Of a stretch of DNA of 64,000 nt, positions 40,201 to 48,693 are shown in pieces. Within the stretch, counting starts at the first letter, position 1, and each line of letters opens with the position of its first letter. A program made the position numbers and the translations under genes. Source of the stretch: Prochlorococcus sp. AG-347-E03 (lineage in GTDB: Bacteria > Cyanobacteriota > Cyanobacteriia > PCC-6307 > Cyanobiaceae); assembly GCA_003279115.1 (NCBI GenBank), contig QCBG01000001.1:62001-126000 (forward strand), written 5' to 3'. The notes below the pieces were generated by a model. The model did not search any database. It saw nothing but the letters and a program-made list of their open reading frames with translations, and was not told where the DNA came from.

Positions 40201-40992
40201 ATGATTGACTTAAAAGAGATCTTAATAAATTCAAACTACAAAAAAGAAACTGAGGAATTAATAAATGTTGCTAACTTATCCTACAAACACTGGGAAACTT
40301 ATTGGACTGGGTTTAATTCTACTTTTGTTTGCGAAGAGATTTTAAAAGATTTTGGAAATTTAAATGATTTTAAATTTTTTATTTATGGAGGATTCTCCTC
40401 TTCTCAAAGATCTAGGATAGCTTGCTTTAGAGGAGATAATATTCCTGAAGAGGATGCGCTAAAAAGTAATTTTCCAGCTCAAGGAATAAAAATTAATGGG
40501 AATTTTTTATTTGATAATGCTACACAAGACGACTTTAGATCCCTCTTAATTGAAAATGGGGTTAATCAAATAAAAGTTGGAGATATATGGACTATTGGCG
40601 ATAGGGGAGCACAAGGGATAATTGATAATTCAAATATTAAGCATCTAGATGAAAAGATTTTTTATTTAAGAGACGTAAAAGTAAAAGTTAATGTAGTAGG
40701 TATAGATGAATTACAAATACCTTCTGGAAGATCAAAAAAACTTGTCAATACAGTAGAAGCTTCGACAAGATTAGATGCTATAGCTTCAGCTGGCTTTAGG
40801 ATATCACGAACCAAAATAATTGAAAGGATAGAAAATGGGATGCTCAGATTAAATGGAAGCAAAGTCAATAAGCCAACAATTAATCTAAAAATTGGCGACA
40901 AACTAGAACTTGAAAATAAAGGATTTATCGAAATTCTAAATTTAGAAATAACCAAAAGAGAACGATGGAAAGTTAAATTACTTAGAAAATGA
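40201..40992 (+). CDS. Photosystem II S4-domain protein
   Basis: A 263-residue protein with a YlmH-like N-terminal region and an RNA-binding S4 domain at about residues 185-245 (VEASTRLDAIASAGFRISRTKIIERI, then GSKVNKPTIN). Cyanobacterial and plastid members of this family are annotated as PSII S4-domain proteins because of an association with photosystem II, but the molecular role, probably in RNA binding or translation, is not settled. It begins directly at the stop of the upstream membrane-protein gene and is followed 49 bp later by tRNA-Val. Confidence 0.85.
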   Translation: MIDLKEILINSNYKKETEELINVANLSYKHWETYWTGFNSTFVCEEILKDFGNLNDFKFFIYGGFSSSQRSRIACFRGDNIPEEDALKSNFPAQGIKINGNFLFDNATQDDFRSLLIENGVNQIKVGDIWTIGDRGAQGIIDNSNIKHLDEKIFYLRDVKVKVNVVGIDELQIPSGRSKKLVNTVEASTRLDAIASAGFRISRTKIIERIENGMLRLNGSKVNKPTINLKIGDKLELENKGFIEILNLEITKRERWKVKLLRK

Positions 40993-41041
40993 AACGCAAC
41001 CTGCTATTTTCTTATAAGGGGGATTAAAAATTCCTCAATTG

Positions 41042-41113
41042 GGGCGATTAGCTCAGTGGTAGAGCACTACCTCGACACGGTAGTGGCCACTGGTTCGAAT
41101 CCAGTATCGCCCA
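41042..41113 (+). tRNA. trnV-GAC: tRNA-Val (anticodon GAC)
   Basis: A 72-nt cloverleaf: acceptor GGGCGAT pairs with ATCGCCC, D arm GCTC/GAGC, anticodon stem CTACC/GGTAG, T arm ACTGG/CCAGT around TTCGAAT, discriminator A. The loop is TCGACAC, giving anticodon GAC (41074-41076) for GTC/GTT codons. Position 33 is C rather than the nearly universal T. CCA is not encoded. Confidence 0.93.
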
Positions 41114-41180
41114 TTAAAACTATTGACGACCTAGGTTATATCCACAAAAAATAATTTCATTTTTTAGATTATTAAAAAAA

Positions 41181-41798
41181 ATGAAACTTAATCAAATAAT
41201 TAATCTACATAAGGGGCTCACTGCATTTGTAGTGATAGGACTTATGGTTTTTTTTGATAATTTTACGATCGCACCTTACGTTTATTTAGCTCTGCATGGT
41301 ACTTATGGATTACTTTGGCTTCTAAAAGAAAAGATATTCCCAGATCCTTATTTTAAAGAAAAAATCAATTTTTTAACTTCAGTTACTGGTTTTATTTTCC
41401 TTGGAAGTTACTGGGTAGCTCCCTACATTCTTATCTCATCTCAGAAATCTGTTCCAAATATCGTAATAGCTGCATCTGTATCTATAAATATAATTGGTGT
41501 GTTTCTACACTTTGCTAGTGATGCCCAAAAATATTTTTCTCTTAAATTAAAAAAAGATCTTATTAAAGAAGGATTTTTCAAAAATATAAGGAATACAAAT
41601 TATCTAGGAGAGATACTAATTTATCTATCATTCACCATACTTTCAATGAGTTTCATACCATTAATAATTCTTGCAATATTTTTCTCTATAGTTTTTCTAC
41701 CAAGAATGATAAAAAAAGATAAATCGCTCTCAAAATATGATTCATTCGAAGAATACAAAAAGAAAAGTGGGCTTATATTGCCTAAATTAAATGCCTGA
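41181..41798 (+). CDS. Isoprenylcysteine methyltransferase-like / DUF1295-type membrane protein
   Basis: A 205-residue protein with five or six hydrophobic segments. The C-terminal portion (LIKEGFFKNIRNTNYLGEILIYLSF) matches the (G/R)xxxxxRNPNYLGE-like pattern of the phospholipid/isoprenylcysteine methyltransferase and steroid-reductase-like superfamily, and ends with FEEYKKKSGLILP, also common there. Substrate unknown; lipids or isoprenoids are usual. It overlaps the following flavoprotein gene by 8 bp. Confidence 0.7.
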   Translation: MKLNQIINLHKGLTAFVVIGLMVFFDNFTIAPYVYLALHGTYGLLWLLKEKIFPDPYFKEKINFLTSVTGFIFLGSYWVAPYILISSQKSVPNIVIAASVSINIIGVFLHFASDAQKYFSLKLKKDLIKEGFFKNIRNTNYLGEILIYLSFTILSMSFIPLIILAIFFSIVFLPRMIKKDKSLSKYDSFEEYKKKSGLILPKLNA

Positions 41799-42342
41799 TA
41801 ACAACTTACCCAGTTGGAGGCAAGATTTAAAATCTTCTAGAAAAAAAGAGGGCAAATCACCCTCTAATAGATGGATACAGCTTGCAACAGTCAGCGAAGA
41901 AAATGAGCCAAGATTAAGAACAGTTGTTTTCAGAGGATGGCATAAAGATAGTTCAATGATTATTTTTACAGATAGAAGAAGTGAAAAAATTGGGCATTTA
42001 AAATCCAACCCTAATGCAGAAATATTATGGTTTTTTTTGAAAACCAAATCACAATATAGATTCAAAGGGGAAATTCATGAATTAAGTGATAACAAAAATT
42101 ATTGGGATTTATTATCAGAAAAATCAAAATCTTCTTGGTTTTGGGGATCTCCTGGAGAGAAAATAAACCCAAAAGTCCAATCTGCTTATGAAATATTATC
42201 CAATTTTCCCAAGTCAGAAAATTTTGTAGTTCTAAATTTTGAAATCGATTCAGTAGATCTTCTTAAATTAGAACAGCCTGTTCATAAAAGATATCTTTGG
42301 GAAAAGAGTAAGGAATGGAAAAAAGTTGAAATTAATCCTTAA
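41791..42342 (+). CDS. PPOX-class FMN-dependent flavoprotein (Alr4036-like)
   Basis: A 183-residue member of the pyridoxamine-phosphate-oxidase-like fold. LPSWRQDLKSSRKKEGKSP at the N-terminus, then RWIQLATVSEENEPRLRTVVFRGW, where FMN binds, and IIFTDRRSEKIGHLKSNPNAEILWFF are typical of the cyanobacterial Alr4036/Npun_F5749 group. These differ from true PdxH, so I do not give that name; substrate unknown. The start overlaps the end of the membrane methyltransferase-like gene by 8 bp, suggesting translational coupling. Confidence 0.8.
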   Translation: MPDNNLPSWRQDLKSSRKKEGKSPSNRWIQLATVSEENEPRLRTVVFRGWHKDSSMIIFTDRRSEKIGHLKSNPNAEILWFFLKTKSQYRFKGEIHELSDNKNYWDLLSEKSKSSWFWGSPGEKINPKVQSAYEILSNFPKSENFVVLNFEIDSVDLLKLEQPVHKRYLWEKSKEWKKVEINP

Positions 42343-42416
42343 ATATTTCTAAATTGTATATTTAGGTTGAAAAAAATATAGTGATCAGTCAATTTTAAAA
42401 AAGAAGTATTATCCAT

Positions 42417-42590
42417 ATGAATTTCTCAGAAATTCCAGAAAACCCTTTTATTTTTTTATCTTGGGTGACTGCTATAGGGCTATTTATAAGTCTTTCTGAA
42501 GCAACAATTAAGATAAAACTTGAGAAAAGAAATAGTTATAGAAAAAGGTTAGAACTAATCAATAACCTTTATCCTAAAAAGTTAGCTTGA
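42417..42590 (+). CDS. Small single-span membrane protein (57 aa)
   Basis: An ATG at 42417 opens 57 codons. The protein starts MNFSEIPENPFIF, continues through a hydrophobic helix (LSWVTAIGLFISLSEA) and ends in a basic region (KIKLEKRNSYRKRLELINNLYPKK). The polar-helix-basic layout and the matched composition support a real gene, though no family is known. Its 3' end overlaps the end of the convergent DoxX gene by 9 bp. Confidence 0.6.
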   Translation: MNFSEIPENPFIFLSWVTAIGLFISLSEATIKIKLEKRNSYRKRLELINNLYPKKLA

Positions 42591-43133
42591 AGTATCTGAG
42601 AGTATATTCGCTTGCAGAAATTGAAATAAGCCACCTTTACTTGTTTCTTCTTTAACTTCGACTTCCTTAAAATTTCTTGATTTTGTTGATGGAATGATTT
42701 CCTCTTCATCTTCTGATTTCAAAATTCTGATAATGACTTCATCTAAGGAGAAGTTACCTGGACCTGTTAATGCAATTGAAGTTGCTGAAGCGAAATACAA
42801 AAGTAAAAGCTCTAATAAGAAAATATTAAAACCTGAAGTAACAAGTGCATGATATATAGCGACAGAAATTGTTCCCACAATTGCCAAAGCTCCGAATCTT
42901 GTAGCTAAGCCAATAATTAATAGCCAACTCCCACCTATTTCAGAGAATGCCGCTATGTATGATAAAAATATTGGGAATGGAAGATGTAAAGGTCTGACAA
43001 AAGCATCAGCGAAATTTTCTATATTTGCTAATTTCTCATAACCGTGATGAATAAGAACAGTTCCAGTTATAACTCTAAGAATTAATAAAGCAGTATCCTT
43101 GCTAAACGACTTGGTAAGAATTGTTGAAAGCAC
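42582..43133 (-). CDS. DoxX family membrane protein
   Basis: A 183-residue four-helix membrane protein of the DoxX/DUF417-like family. The signature ALLILRVITGTVLIHHGYEKL begins the domain, and FSEIGGSWLLIIGLATRFGALA continues it. The C-terminal 50 residues are acidic and polar (EDEEEIIPSTKSR). DoxX proteins are often tied to thiosulfate-quinone oxidoreductase or redox stress, but function in cyanobacteria is unknown. The 3' end overlaps a small convergent gene by 9 bp. Confidence 0.85.
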   Translation of the reverse strand: MLSTILTKSFSKDTALLILRVITGTVLIHHGYEKLANIENFADAFVRPLHLPFPIFLSYIAAFSEIGGSWLLIIGLATRFGALAIVGTISVAIYHALVTSGFNIFLLELLLLYFASATSIALTGPGNFSLDEVIIRILKSEDEEEIIPSTKSRNFKEVEVKEETSKGGLFQFLQANILSDTSS

Positions 43134-43276
43134 TATAAAAAAATAATCCTTAAGTAAAAATAACTAGCCACAGTATCCATCGTGGATTAAACCGCAAAAG
43201 TCGCGCCTAATTAAGTATTTATACTTAGTGCTCTAACGAATTCTTTTTCAGATTAGGAATCTAACTAAGTTAAAAA

Positions 43277-44422
43277 TTATTTTGAATAATTTTCTAATAT
43301 TCTCTGATTGATTTTCGGAATATTTTCTTTAAATTTGAAAAACCCTTTTTTGGCGAATCTCCAAGCAAACAAATCTTCATCTCTAACAAGATTAAAAATT
43401 TTTTTATGGTGTAAATTTTTAAACTCAGTTATGAAATCATAATTTTCTCCCACTCCAGGATAAATAATGTCTATTTCGTTGGTATTTTTAAAAGTATTTT
43501 CCAGTAAATAAGGGTCAATCTGTTCAACATTATCAAAATCCTCTACAAATTCAGAGACCAAATCTTGTTTAAATTTCAAAACAGCTTCAGACAATTTAAT
43601 TTGTCTATGTTCATTTTTTAAAAGGATAATAAATACTTTTTTATAGCTAGTAAGTAAATTTTTAAGGGTTGCAAGGTGCAGATCATTTTCAAACATAATC
43701 AGATTATTTGATTTAGGGTACATATCATTTTTATAAATCTCATCTTCTAATGGTATTTGATTAGATTCTTCAAGAAAAATTTGTTGATTACTGATTTTTT
43801 CTGTATTAAATCTATTATTTGAAAATTTTCTGAGGTTTGATGATGAAAAAAGATATTGTTTTCCCTTCGTTTGCAATCCTCCGACCCATCTCCAGCTAAG
43901 AAGATTAGATGCAGCATCACCATCAAAAAGATATTTAAAGAAAAACTTTGCTCCCAATTGCCATGGGAGGCCTAAATTAAATATCCAAGTACTCGCAAAC
44001 CACATTCTTGTATGGTTATGCAAATAGTTGTACTGCTTTAATTCATGTACCCAAGAATTAAAAAAATCTAATTCTGTATTGCCATTAATTGCACTTTCAT
44101 ATAGCTCATAATCAAAATCGAGATTGTTTACTGAAATAAAATTTCTCCAAACTTTAGGTCTATTTTCCATCCACCCTTTCCAGTAAACTCTCCAAAATAT
44201 TTCCTCAACAAATTTAGTTGAATTTTTAATTTTGTACTTACTTTTAATATCATGAATCAGATCATATTCCGATAAAATTCTATGAGTAATGAAAGGCGAT
44301 AATTTTGAAACTGAACTTTCGTTATTTGGCCCAAAATCAAAATTTCTTAATCTTGCATAATCATTAATTTTGTTTTTCGCAAAATTTTCCCAGGTATTTT
44401 GAGCTTTTAATAAAAATGACAT
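43277..44422 (-). CDS. Cryptochrome/photolyase-like FAD protein with permuted domain order
   Basis: A 381-residue protein. The N-terminal half (about 1-215) matches the photolyase FAD-binding domain: SKLSPFITHRILSEY, VEEIFWRVYWKGWM, NYLHNHTRMWFAS, and FDGDAASNLLSWRWVGG are the FAD-pocket and DNA-face motifs. Normally an alpha/beta antenna domain precedes these. Here the protein starts almost directly with the FAD domain, and a segment like the antenna start (LIMFENDLHL, about residues 240-250; compare WFRNDLRL) follows it, leading into an alternating strand/helix region to residue 375. Photolyases repair pyrimidine dimers and cryptochromes sense blue light; which applies cannot be said. No neighbour is operonic. 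Confidence 0.75.
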   Translation of the reverse strand: MSFLLKAQNTWENFAKNKINDYARLRNFDFGPNNESSVSKLSPFITHRILSEYDLIHDIKSKYKIKNSTKFVEEIFWRVYWKGWMENRPKVWRNFISVNNLDFDYELYESAINGNTELDFFNSWVHELKQYNYLHNHTRMWFASTWIFNLGLPWQLGAKFFFKYLFDGDAASNLLSWRWVGGLQTKGKQYLFSSSNLRKFSNNRFNTEKISNQQIFLEESNQIPLEDEIYKNDMYPKSNNLIMFENDLHLATLKNLLTSYKKVFIILLKNEHRQIKLSEAVLKFKQDLVSEFVEDFDNVEQIDPYLLENTFKNTNEIDIIYPGVGENYDFITEFKNLHHKKIFNLVRDEDLFAWRFAKKGFFKFKENIPKINQRILENYSK

Positions 44423-44699
44423 TTTCTAATTACTGTAAAAAAATTTTTTTTGAATTGATAGAAAATTCAAAAATTTGCCCGCAAATGAATCCTTAAAATT
44501 TTCTATTTCACTTTTAAGTAAATATGTTTGGTTGAAGTATTTAATTTAAACTCCTAATCCGTACATTTTATACTCTTAAATCGCTCTCTGCGTAGGAGGA
44601 TATTTAGTGGTCAATTACTTTTTAAATCTAATTTTAATTTCCAAATCTTTATTTAAGTGATTTTTTCTAAGAGGTTTTTAAATATTTATCAAAATTATT
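44423..44699. other. Intergenic region of 277 bp
   Basis: A stretch between the divergently placed FAD protein and the ligase-domain gene. At 44594-44598 GGAGG stands 8 bases before a GTG at 44607 that opens a 17-codon frame ending at 44660; it is too short to judge. No RNA hairpin with a T run was recognised. Promoters for both neighbours probably lie here. Confidence 0.4.
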
Positions 44700-45449
44700 A
44701 TGAATAATTTATTAGTGAGAGATGTTAAGTATCTGGATGAACAATACAGACTAGGTGAAGGCATAATTTCGGATAGTGCATTTAAGCAACTTGAAAAGCT
44801 CTTAATTCCTGTTGATCAAGAACCTGATTACTTTAATCAAAAAAATAATAACCTTTTGCCAAAATTAGCTAAAGAAAACTATAAAGAATTTTTGAAAAGT
44901 TTATTAACAAAAACAAGATTAAGCATTCAACCAAAAATTGATGGCTGTGCTATTGCAATTAGATATATAGATGGCAATTTTAATAAAGCTATTACAAAAA
45001 AAGGTTTAGATGTCTCAAGCAAAATTAAACAAATTAAAAATGTCCCCGATTGTATTCCTATCAAACGAGATTTTCAAATTAGAGGTGAACTATACGCTAC
45101 AAACCAAGTTGCCGGCATTTCCCAAAGAATTGCAAGAAAATACCTCAATGGTAAGAAAGGGATTGGAGAAAGTCTCCGCTTTTGCTGTTTCCAAATACTT
45201 AATGGAAGACTTAATCAATACGAAACCCTTAACTATCTTAAAAAATGTGGCTTCAGCACCCCTGAAAGTTACTTCACAAATCATACAAGCGAAATCCAAA
45301 TATATAAAAAAAATTGGTTAGAGAGAAAAATATTTGCGAAATATCCAACTAATGGGATAGTTATAAAAATAAATAGTAGGAAATTGCAGTTACTTAGACA
45401 GAGAAGTTTATCTCAAAATAACGAATGGCAATATGCAATTCAAAAATAA
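44700..45449 (+). CDS. Stand-alone NAD-dependent DNA ligase adenylation domain
   Basis: A 249-residue protein covering only domains Ia and 1b of LigA. The N-terminal EQYRLGEGIISDSAFKQL resembles the NMN-binding Ia domain (YY...ISDxxYDxL). The nucleotidyl-transferase part has the KxDG lysine at Lys79 (IQPKIDGCAI), RGEL (motif III-like Glu), and NGIVIKIN (motif IV) at about 218-225. It ends right at a motif-V-like W..A..K. OB, zinc, HhH and BRCT domains are missing, against a full-length ligase of about 670-700 residues. The TRGDG segment is degraded (TKKGLDVSS). Self-adenylation may remain possible, but nick sealing is doubtful. Confidence 0.8.
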   Translation: MNNLLVRDVKYLDEQYRLGEGIISDSAFKQLEKLLIPVDQEPDYFNQKNNNLLPKLAKENYKEFLKSLLTKTRLSIQPKIDGCAIAIRYIDGNFNKAITKKGLDVSSKIKQIKNVPDCIPIKRDFQIRGELYATNQVAGISQRIARKYLNGKKGIGESLRFCCFQILNGRLNQYETLNYLKKCGFSTPESYFTNHTSEIQIYKKNWLERKIFAKYPTNGIVIKINSRKLQLLRQRSLSQNNEWQYAIQK

Positions 45450-45557
45450 TATTAAATAGTATCTTCAAAAAGAGCTCACGATACTGACTTCCAGTATTTA
45501 CAGTGGAAAAGTAATTAAATTTTGGTTAAATCCCAAAGCAATTTGCAAGATTACGAA

Positions 45558-46487
45558 ATGACTGCCACTATCTCAAGACCTAAAATCTCTAACTGGGAAA
45601 CAACTAATATTCCAAACCTTGCAGGCAAAACAGCTCTAATTACTGGTGCGAATAGTGGTCTTGGATACTACACAGCAAAAGCCTTAGCAGAAAAAAATGC
45701 TCATGTTGTTATTGCTTGTAGATCGCTTGGAAAAGCTAATCAAACTATCAAAAAACTTAAAGGTCTTAATCCTGAAGCATTATTTACACCTATAGAATTA
45801 GATTTGTCAGATTTTAAAAATATTGTTGAAGTTCAGTCCAAAATTTTTGATAATTTTGAAAATTTGGATTTACTAATCAATAATGCAGGCATTATGCATC
45901 CGCCTAAAACTCTTAGTGCCCAGGGATATGAAATACAATTTGCAGTTAATCATTTAGCCCACATGCTTTTAACTCTAAAGCTACTTCCAATTATTGAAAA
46001 AAAAGAAGAATCTAGAATAGTAACAGTTACTTCTGGAGCACAATTTTTTGGCAAAGTTGGTTGGAAAAATCTGAAAGCCGAGAACTATTACAACAAATGG
46101 GAATCTTACTCCAATAGCAAATTGGCAAATGTAATGTTTGCTTTGGAACTAAATGAGAACTTAAAGCACAAAAATATACTTTCTTTAGCTGCTCACCCAG
46201 GAATTGCAAAAACAAATCTCTTTACTGCTCAAAAACCTAACCCTGGTCCATTAGAAACATTCTCATTAGAATTATTTAGCCCTATTTTTCAAACTGCTGA
46301 GATGGGTGCTTTACCTCAACTTTTTGCAGCTACTTCACCAGACGCAAGAGGAGGTGACCATTATGGTCCTAGATTTAACTTCAGAGGTCATCCAAAACTA
46401 TCCCCTACTTCTCCTTTCGCCATGAATAAAAAAGAAAGAAAAAATTTATGGGAAAAAAGCCTCGAAATACTCAATAACTTCTTATAA
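45558..46487 (+). CDS. Short-chain dehydrogenase/reductase
   Basis: A 309-residue SDR from the ATG at 45558; an in-frame TTG at 45522 would add 12 residues. The NAD(P) motif is TGANSGLGYYTAKAL, with NNAG in LLINNAGIMHPP and the active-site YxxxK in SYSNSKLANVMFAL. The Ser of the catalytic triad is in VTVTSGAQFF. The closest-looking group is the retinol-dehydrogenase-like or protochlorophyllide-reductase-like SDR, but POR-specific regions are lacking. Substrate unknown. The 3' end overlaps a small convergent gene by 6 bp. Confidence 0.85.
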   Translation: MTATISRPKISNWETTNIPNLAGKTALITGANSGLGYYTAKALAEKNAHVVIACRSLGKANQTIKKLKGLNPEALFTPIELDLSDFKNIVEVQSKIFDNFENLDLLINNAGIMHPPKTLSAQGYEIQFAVNHLAHMLLTLKLLPIIEKKEESRIVTVTSGAQFFGKVGWKNLKAENYYNKWESYSNSKLANVMFALELNENLKHKNILSLAAHPGIAKTNLFTAQKPNPGPLETFSLELFSPIFQTAEMGALPQLFAATSPDARGGDHYGPRFNFRGHPKLSPTSPFAMNKKERKNLWEKSLEILNNFL

Positions 46488-46748
46488 GTTTTTCATTTTT
46501 ACTAACTTTAGAAAATACTTCAAGATATGTAATTCACTCTCTGAGAGTTTCATAAATTCTGTTAAGGCATCATAATTTTTTTCATCAATTTTTTTTGATA
46601 ATTGAATAAAACTATCATGGTTTTCATTAACAAAGCGCTCAGCAATCTGGGACGGAGTTAAACCCTTTTCAATTAATTCACCTGGAGCATTTTTCTCCCA
46701 CTTTTTATAAAACCAAGAGAACCAATATTTTGCAGTATTATCTTCCAT
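46482..46748 (-). CDS. Small helical protein, paralog of the 57.2-kb gene
   Basis: An 88-residue soluble protein, not a named family. It contains WFSWFYKKWE, then a segment LTPSQIAERFVNENHDSF, and the C-terminal MKLSESELHILKYFLKL. The gene at 57203-57520 encodes the same arrangement (WFKWLNRELN, NPRDVAEDFISSNS, LKLTECEMHVFRIL), so the two are paralogs. Both look helical with conserved Trp and aromatic residues. Position is convergent with the SDR. Confidence 0.7.
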   Translation of the reverse strand: MEDNTAKYWFSWFYKKWEKNAPGELIEKGLTPSQIAERFVNENHDSFIQLSKKIDEKNYDALTEFMKLSESELHILKYFLKLVKMKNL

Positions 46749-46848
46749 TAATTAACTTTTCTTAGGCGAATACTATAAATACTGAAGAAAAATCTCATGA
46801 TTGAATTACCCCTTAAACACAATTAATATAAATGCAATTATAAATTAA

Positions 46849-48279
46849 ATGATAGATAATCATTCAAGTAAAAGAAATATTAATCTTGTAATTGGATTAG
46901 GTAAATCTGGATTTTGGGCTGCCAAGTATTTGAGAAGCATCAATAAGAGAGTAATTGTTTGGGAAAGTACAGATGGGATAGAATTCTTAGAAAGAAAAAC
47001 AGCATTAGAAAAGCTTAATATAGTAGTTTCTCTAAATAAAGAATTTGTATTTGAAGAAATTCAACCTTTTCTGAACGAGATCGAATCTGTTGTTGTAAGT
47101 CCATCAATACCTTATGACCATATAACTATTATTGAATTAAAAAAAAAGGGAATTAAAGTAATTGGAGAAATTAATGTTGCATGGCAAATTTTAAAAGACA
47201 CAAATTGGATAGGTATTACTGGCACTAATGGCAAGACTACTGTTACTCATCTACTAAGCCATATACTCTGCGATACTGGATTATATGCTCCTTTTGCAGG
47301 AAATATTGGTACACCTTTGTGTAAATATGCCCACTCCAAAAAACATAAAAAAATTGATTGGGTTGTAGCTGAATTAAGCAGTTATCAAATAGAAATATCT
47401 CCAGAAGTAAAACCTAATATTGGAATATGGACAACCTTCACAGAAGATCATCTTGAAAGACATAAAACACTTGAAAACTATTTCAACATAAAAAAAAGCT
47501 TGTTAGAAAAATCTAATTTTAGAATTTATAATTATGACGATAAAAACCTAAGAAATCACTACAGTTCGCTATCAAGAGGGGTTTGGATAACAACTAGTTT
47601 CGATAAATCAAATTTTATTCATTGCGATTATTGGATAGATGATCAAGCATACATTGTTGAGAGAGGGAAGAAATTATTCAAACTTGAACATTTTTCTTTA
47701 AAAGGAATGCATAATCTTCAAAATCTTTTATTGGTAATTGCAGCAGCAAGAAAAGTTGGATTATCTGGCAAGAAGATTAAAGATTCTTTATCTAATTACA
47801 AACAATTACCCCATAGGATGGAAACAATTTATAAAAATAATGATCTGGAAATCATTAATGATAGTAAAGCTACAAATTTTGACTCATCTATTGCGGGAAT
47901 AAGTTCAATTGAAGGTCAAATAATAATCATTGCTGGGGGTAGATTAAAAGGCAATGAATATAGTGAGTGGATAAAAGTTTTAAAGAAAAAAGTTAAATGT
48001 GTTTTCCTTTTTGGAGAAAGCTCAAAAGTCCTAAAAATGGCGCTTATTAATGAAGGATTTAAAAAAAATATTTTTGAATTTTCAGAACTAAAAGAGCTTT
48101 TAAATTTTGTTTTTCATTATTTACAAAATAATAGGGTTGGAACATTATTATTCTCACCTTCATGCTCTAGTTTTGATCAATTTAAAAATTATGAAGAGCG
48201 TGGAGATTATTTCAAGAAACTAATAAGTGAAAAATTAAAGGTTAATAAATCCATTTTTTCTTCAAGTATCATTTCCTAA
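46849..48279 (+). CDS. murD: UDP-N-acetylmuramoylalanine-D-glutamate ligase
   Basis: A 476-residue Mur ligase that adds D-Glu to UDP-MurNAc-L-Ala in peptidoglycan synthesis. The ATP loop is [15 protein letters not shown], and the N-terminal NAD-like fold starts [17 protein letters not shown]. Late motifs are [22 protein letters not shown] (Asn and Asp for ATP/Mg), and [17 protein letters not shown]. Length is in the normal range. No other mur genes adjoin it, the usual picture in marine cyanobacteria. Confidence 0.95.
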   Translation: MIDNHSSKRNINLVIGLGKSGFWAAKYLRSINKRVIVWESTDGIEFLERKTALEKLNIVVSLNKEFVFEEIQPFLNEIESVVVSPSIPYDHITIIELKKKGIKVIGEINVAWQILKDTNWIGITGTNGKTTVTHLLSHILCDTGLYAPFAGNIGTPLCKYAHSKKHKKIDWVVAELSSYQIEISPEVKPNIGIWTTFTEDHLERHKTLENYFNIKKSLLEKSNFRIYNYDDKNLRNHYSSLSRGVWITTSFDKSNFIHCDYWIDDQAYIVERGKKLFKLEHFSLKGMHNLQNLLLVIAAARKVGLSGKKIKDSLSNYKQLPHRMETIYKNNDLEIINDSKATNFDSSIAGISSIEGQIIIIAGGRLKGNEYSEWIKVLKKKVKCVFLFGESSKVLKMALINEGFKKNIFEFSELKELLNFVFHYLQNNRVGTLLFSPSCSSFDQFKNYEERGDYFKKLISEKLKVNKSIFSSSIIS

Positions 48280-48365
48280 TTTGCAGGTCGGTCATCACAA
48301 CCGTTTACCCTCTAGCAAATATTCACTTAATTAGTTAGATTTTAACTATAAGTAAACTACTAGCA

Positions 48366-48680
48366 ATGAGTGAATCTAACAATTTACCTCAAGCAATAAG
48401 TCATAAAAAATTAAGTTACTTGATGCTTAAGGCACAAAAGGAAGTTCATTTTTCTGATGAATTAGCAGAAATAGAAAGCCCCGAAAAAAGAGAATTTGAA
48501 GAGTTAATAAACAATTGGGAAGCTTCAACTAAGAAGGTAGTTAATGAGTTATCAAAAAGAAAAGAGAATTTACTAAAAGATAAATCACCAAATTCTTTAA
48601 TTGCACTTGGTGCTATGGAAGTTCACCTTAATATGGCTTTGCAAGCCTTAAATGCATTTAATAAAGGAGATCATGGGTAA
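48366..48680 (+). CDS. Small soluble protein, unknown
   Basis: A 104-residue acidic/basic helical protein. It has no recognised motif: KLSYLMLKAQKEVHFSDELAEI, a Lys/Glu-rich centre, then SLIALGAMEVHLNMALQALN near the end, an amphipathic helix. It lies 86 bp after murD and ends 13 bp before the convergent pirin gene. Function cannot be told. Confidence 0.65.
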   Translation: MSESNNLPQAISHKKLSYLMLKAQKEVHFSDELAEIESPEKREFEELINNWEASTKKVVNELSKRKENLLKDKSPNSLIALGAMEVHLNMALQALNAFNKGDHG

Positions 48681-48693
48681 AAGTAAAAATAAA

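Noticed and set aside
44607-44660. 17-codon GTG frame preceded by GGAGG
   Set aside because: The ribosome site is good, but the frame is too short and undistinguished to call without translation data.
45010-45321. 103-codon plus-strand frame inside the ligase-domain gene
   Set aside because: A different frame of the same region with no motif, while the 44700 frame has clear ligase motifs.
45481-45497. Inverted repeat ATACTG...CAGTAT before the SDR gene
   Set aside because: Only 6 bp of stem with no T run; could occur by chance in AT-rich DNA.
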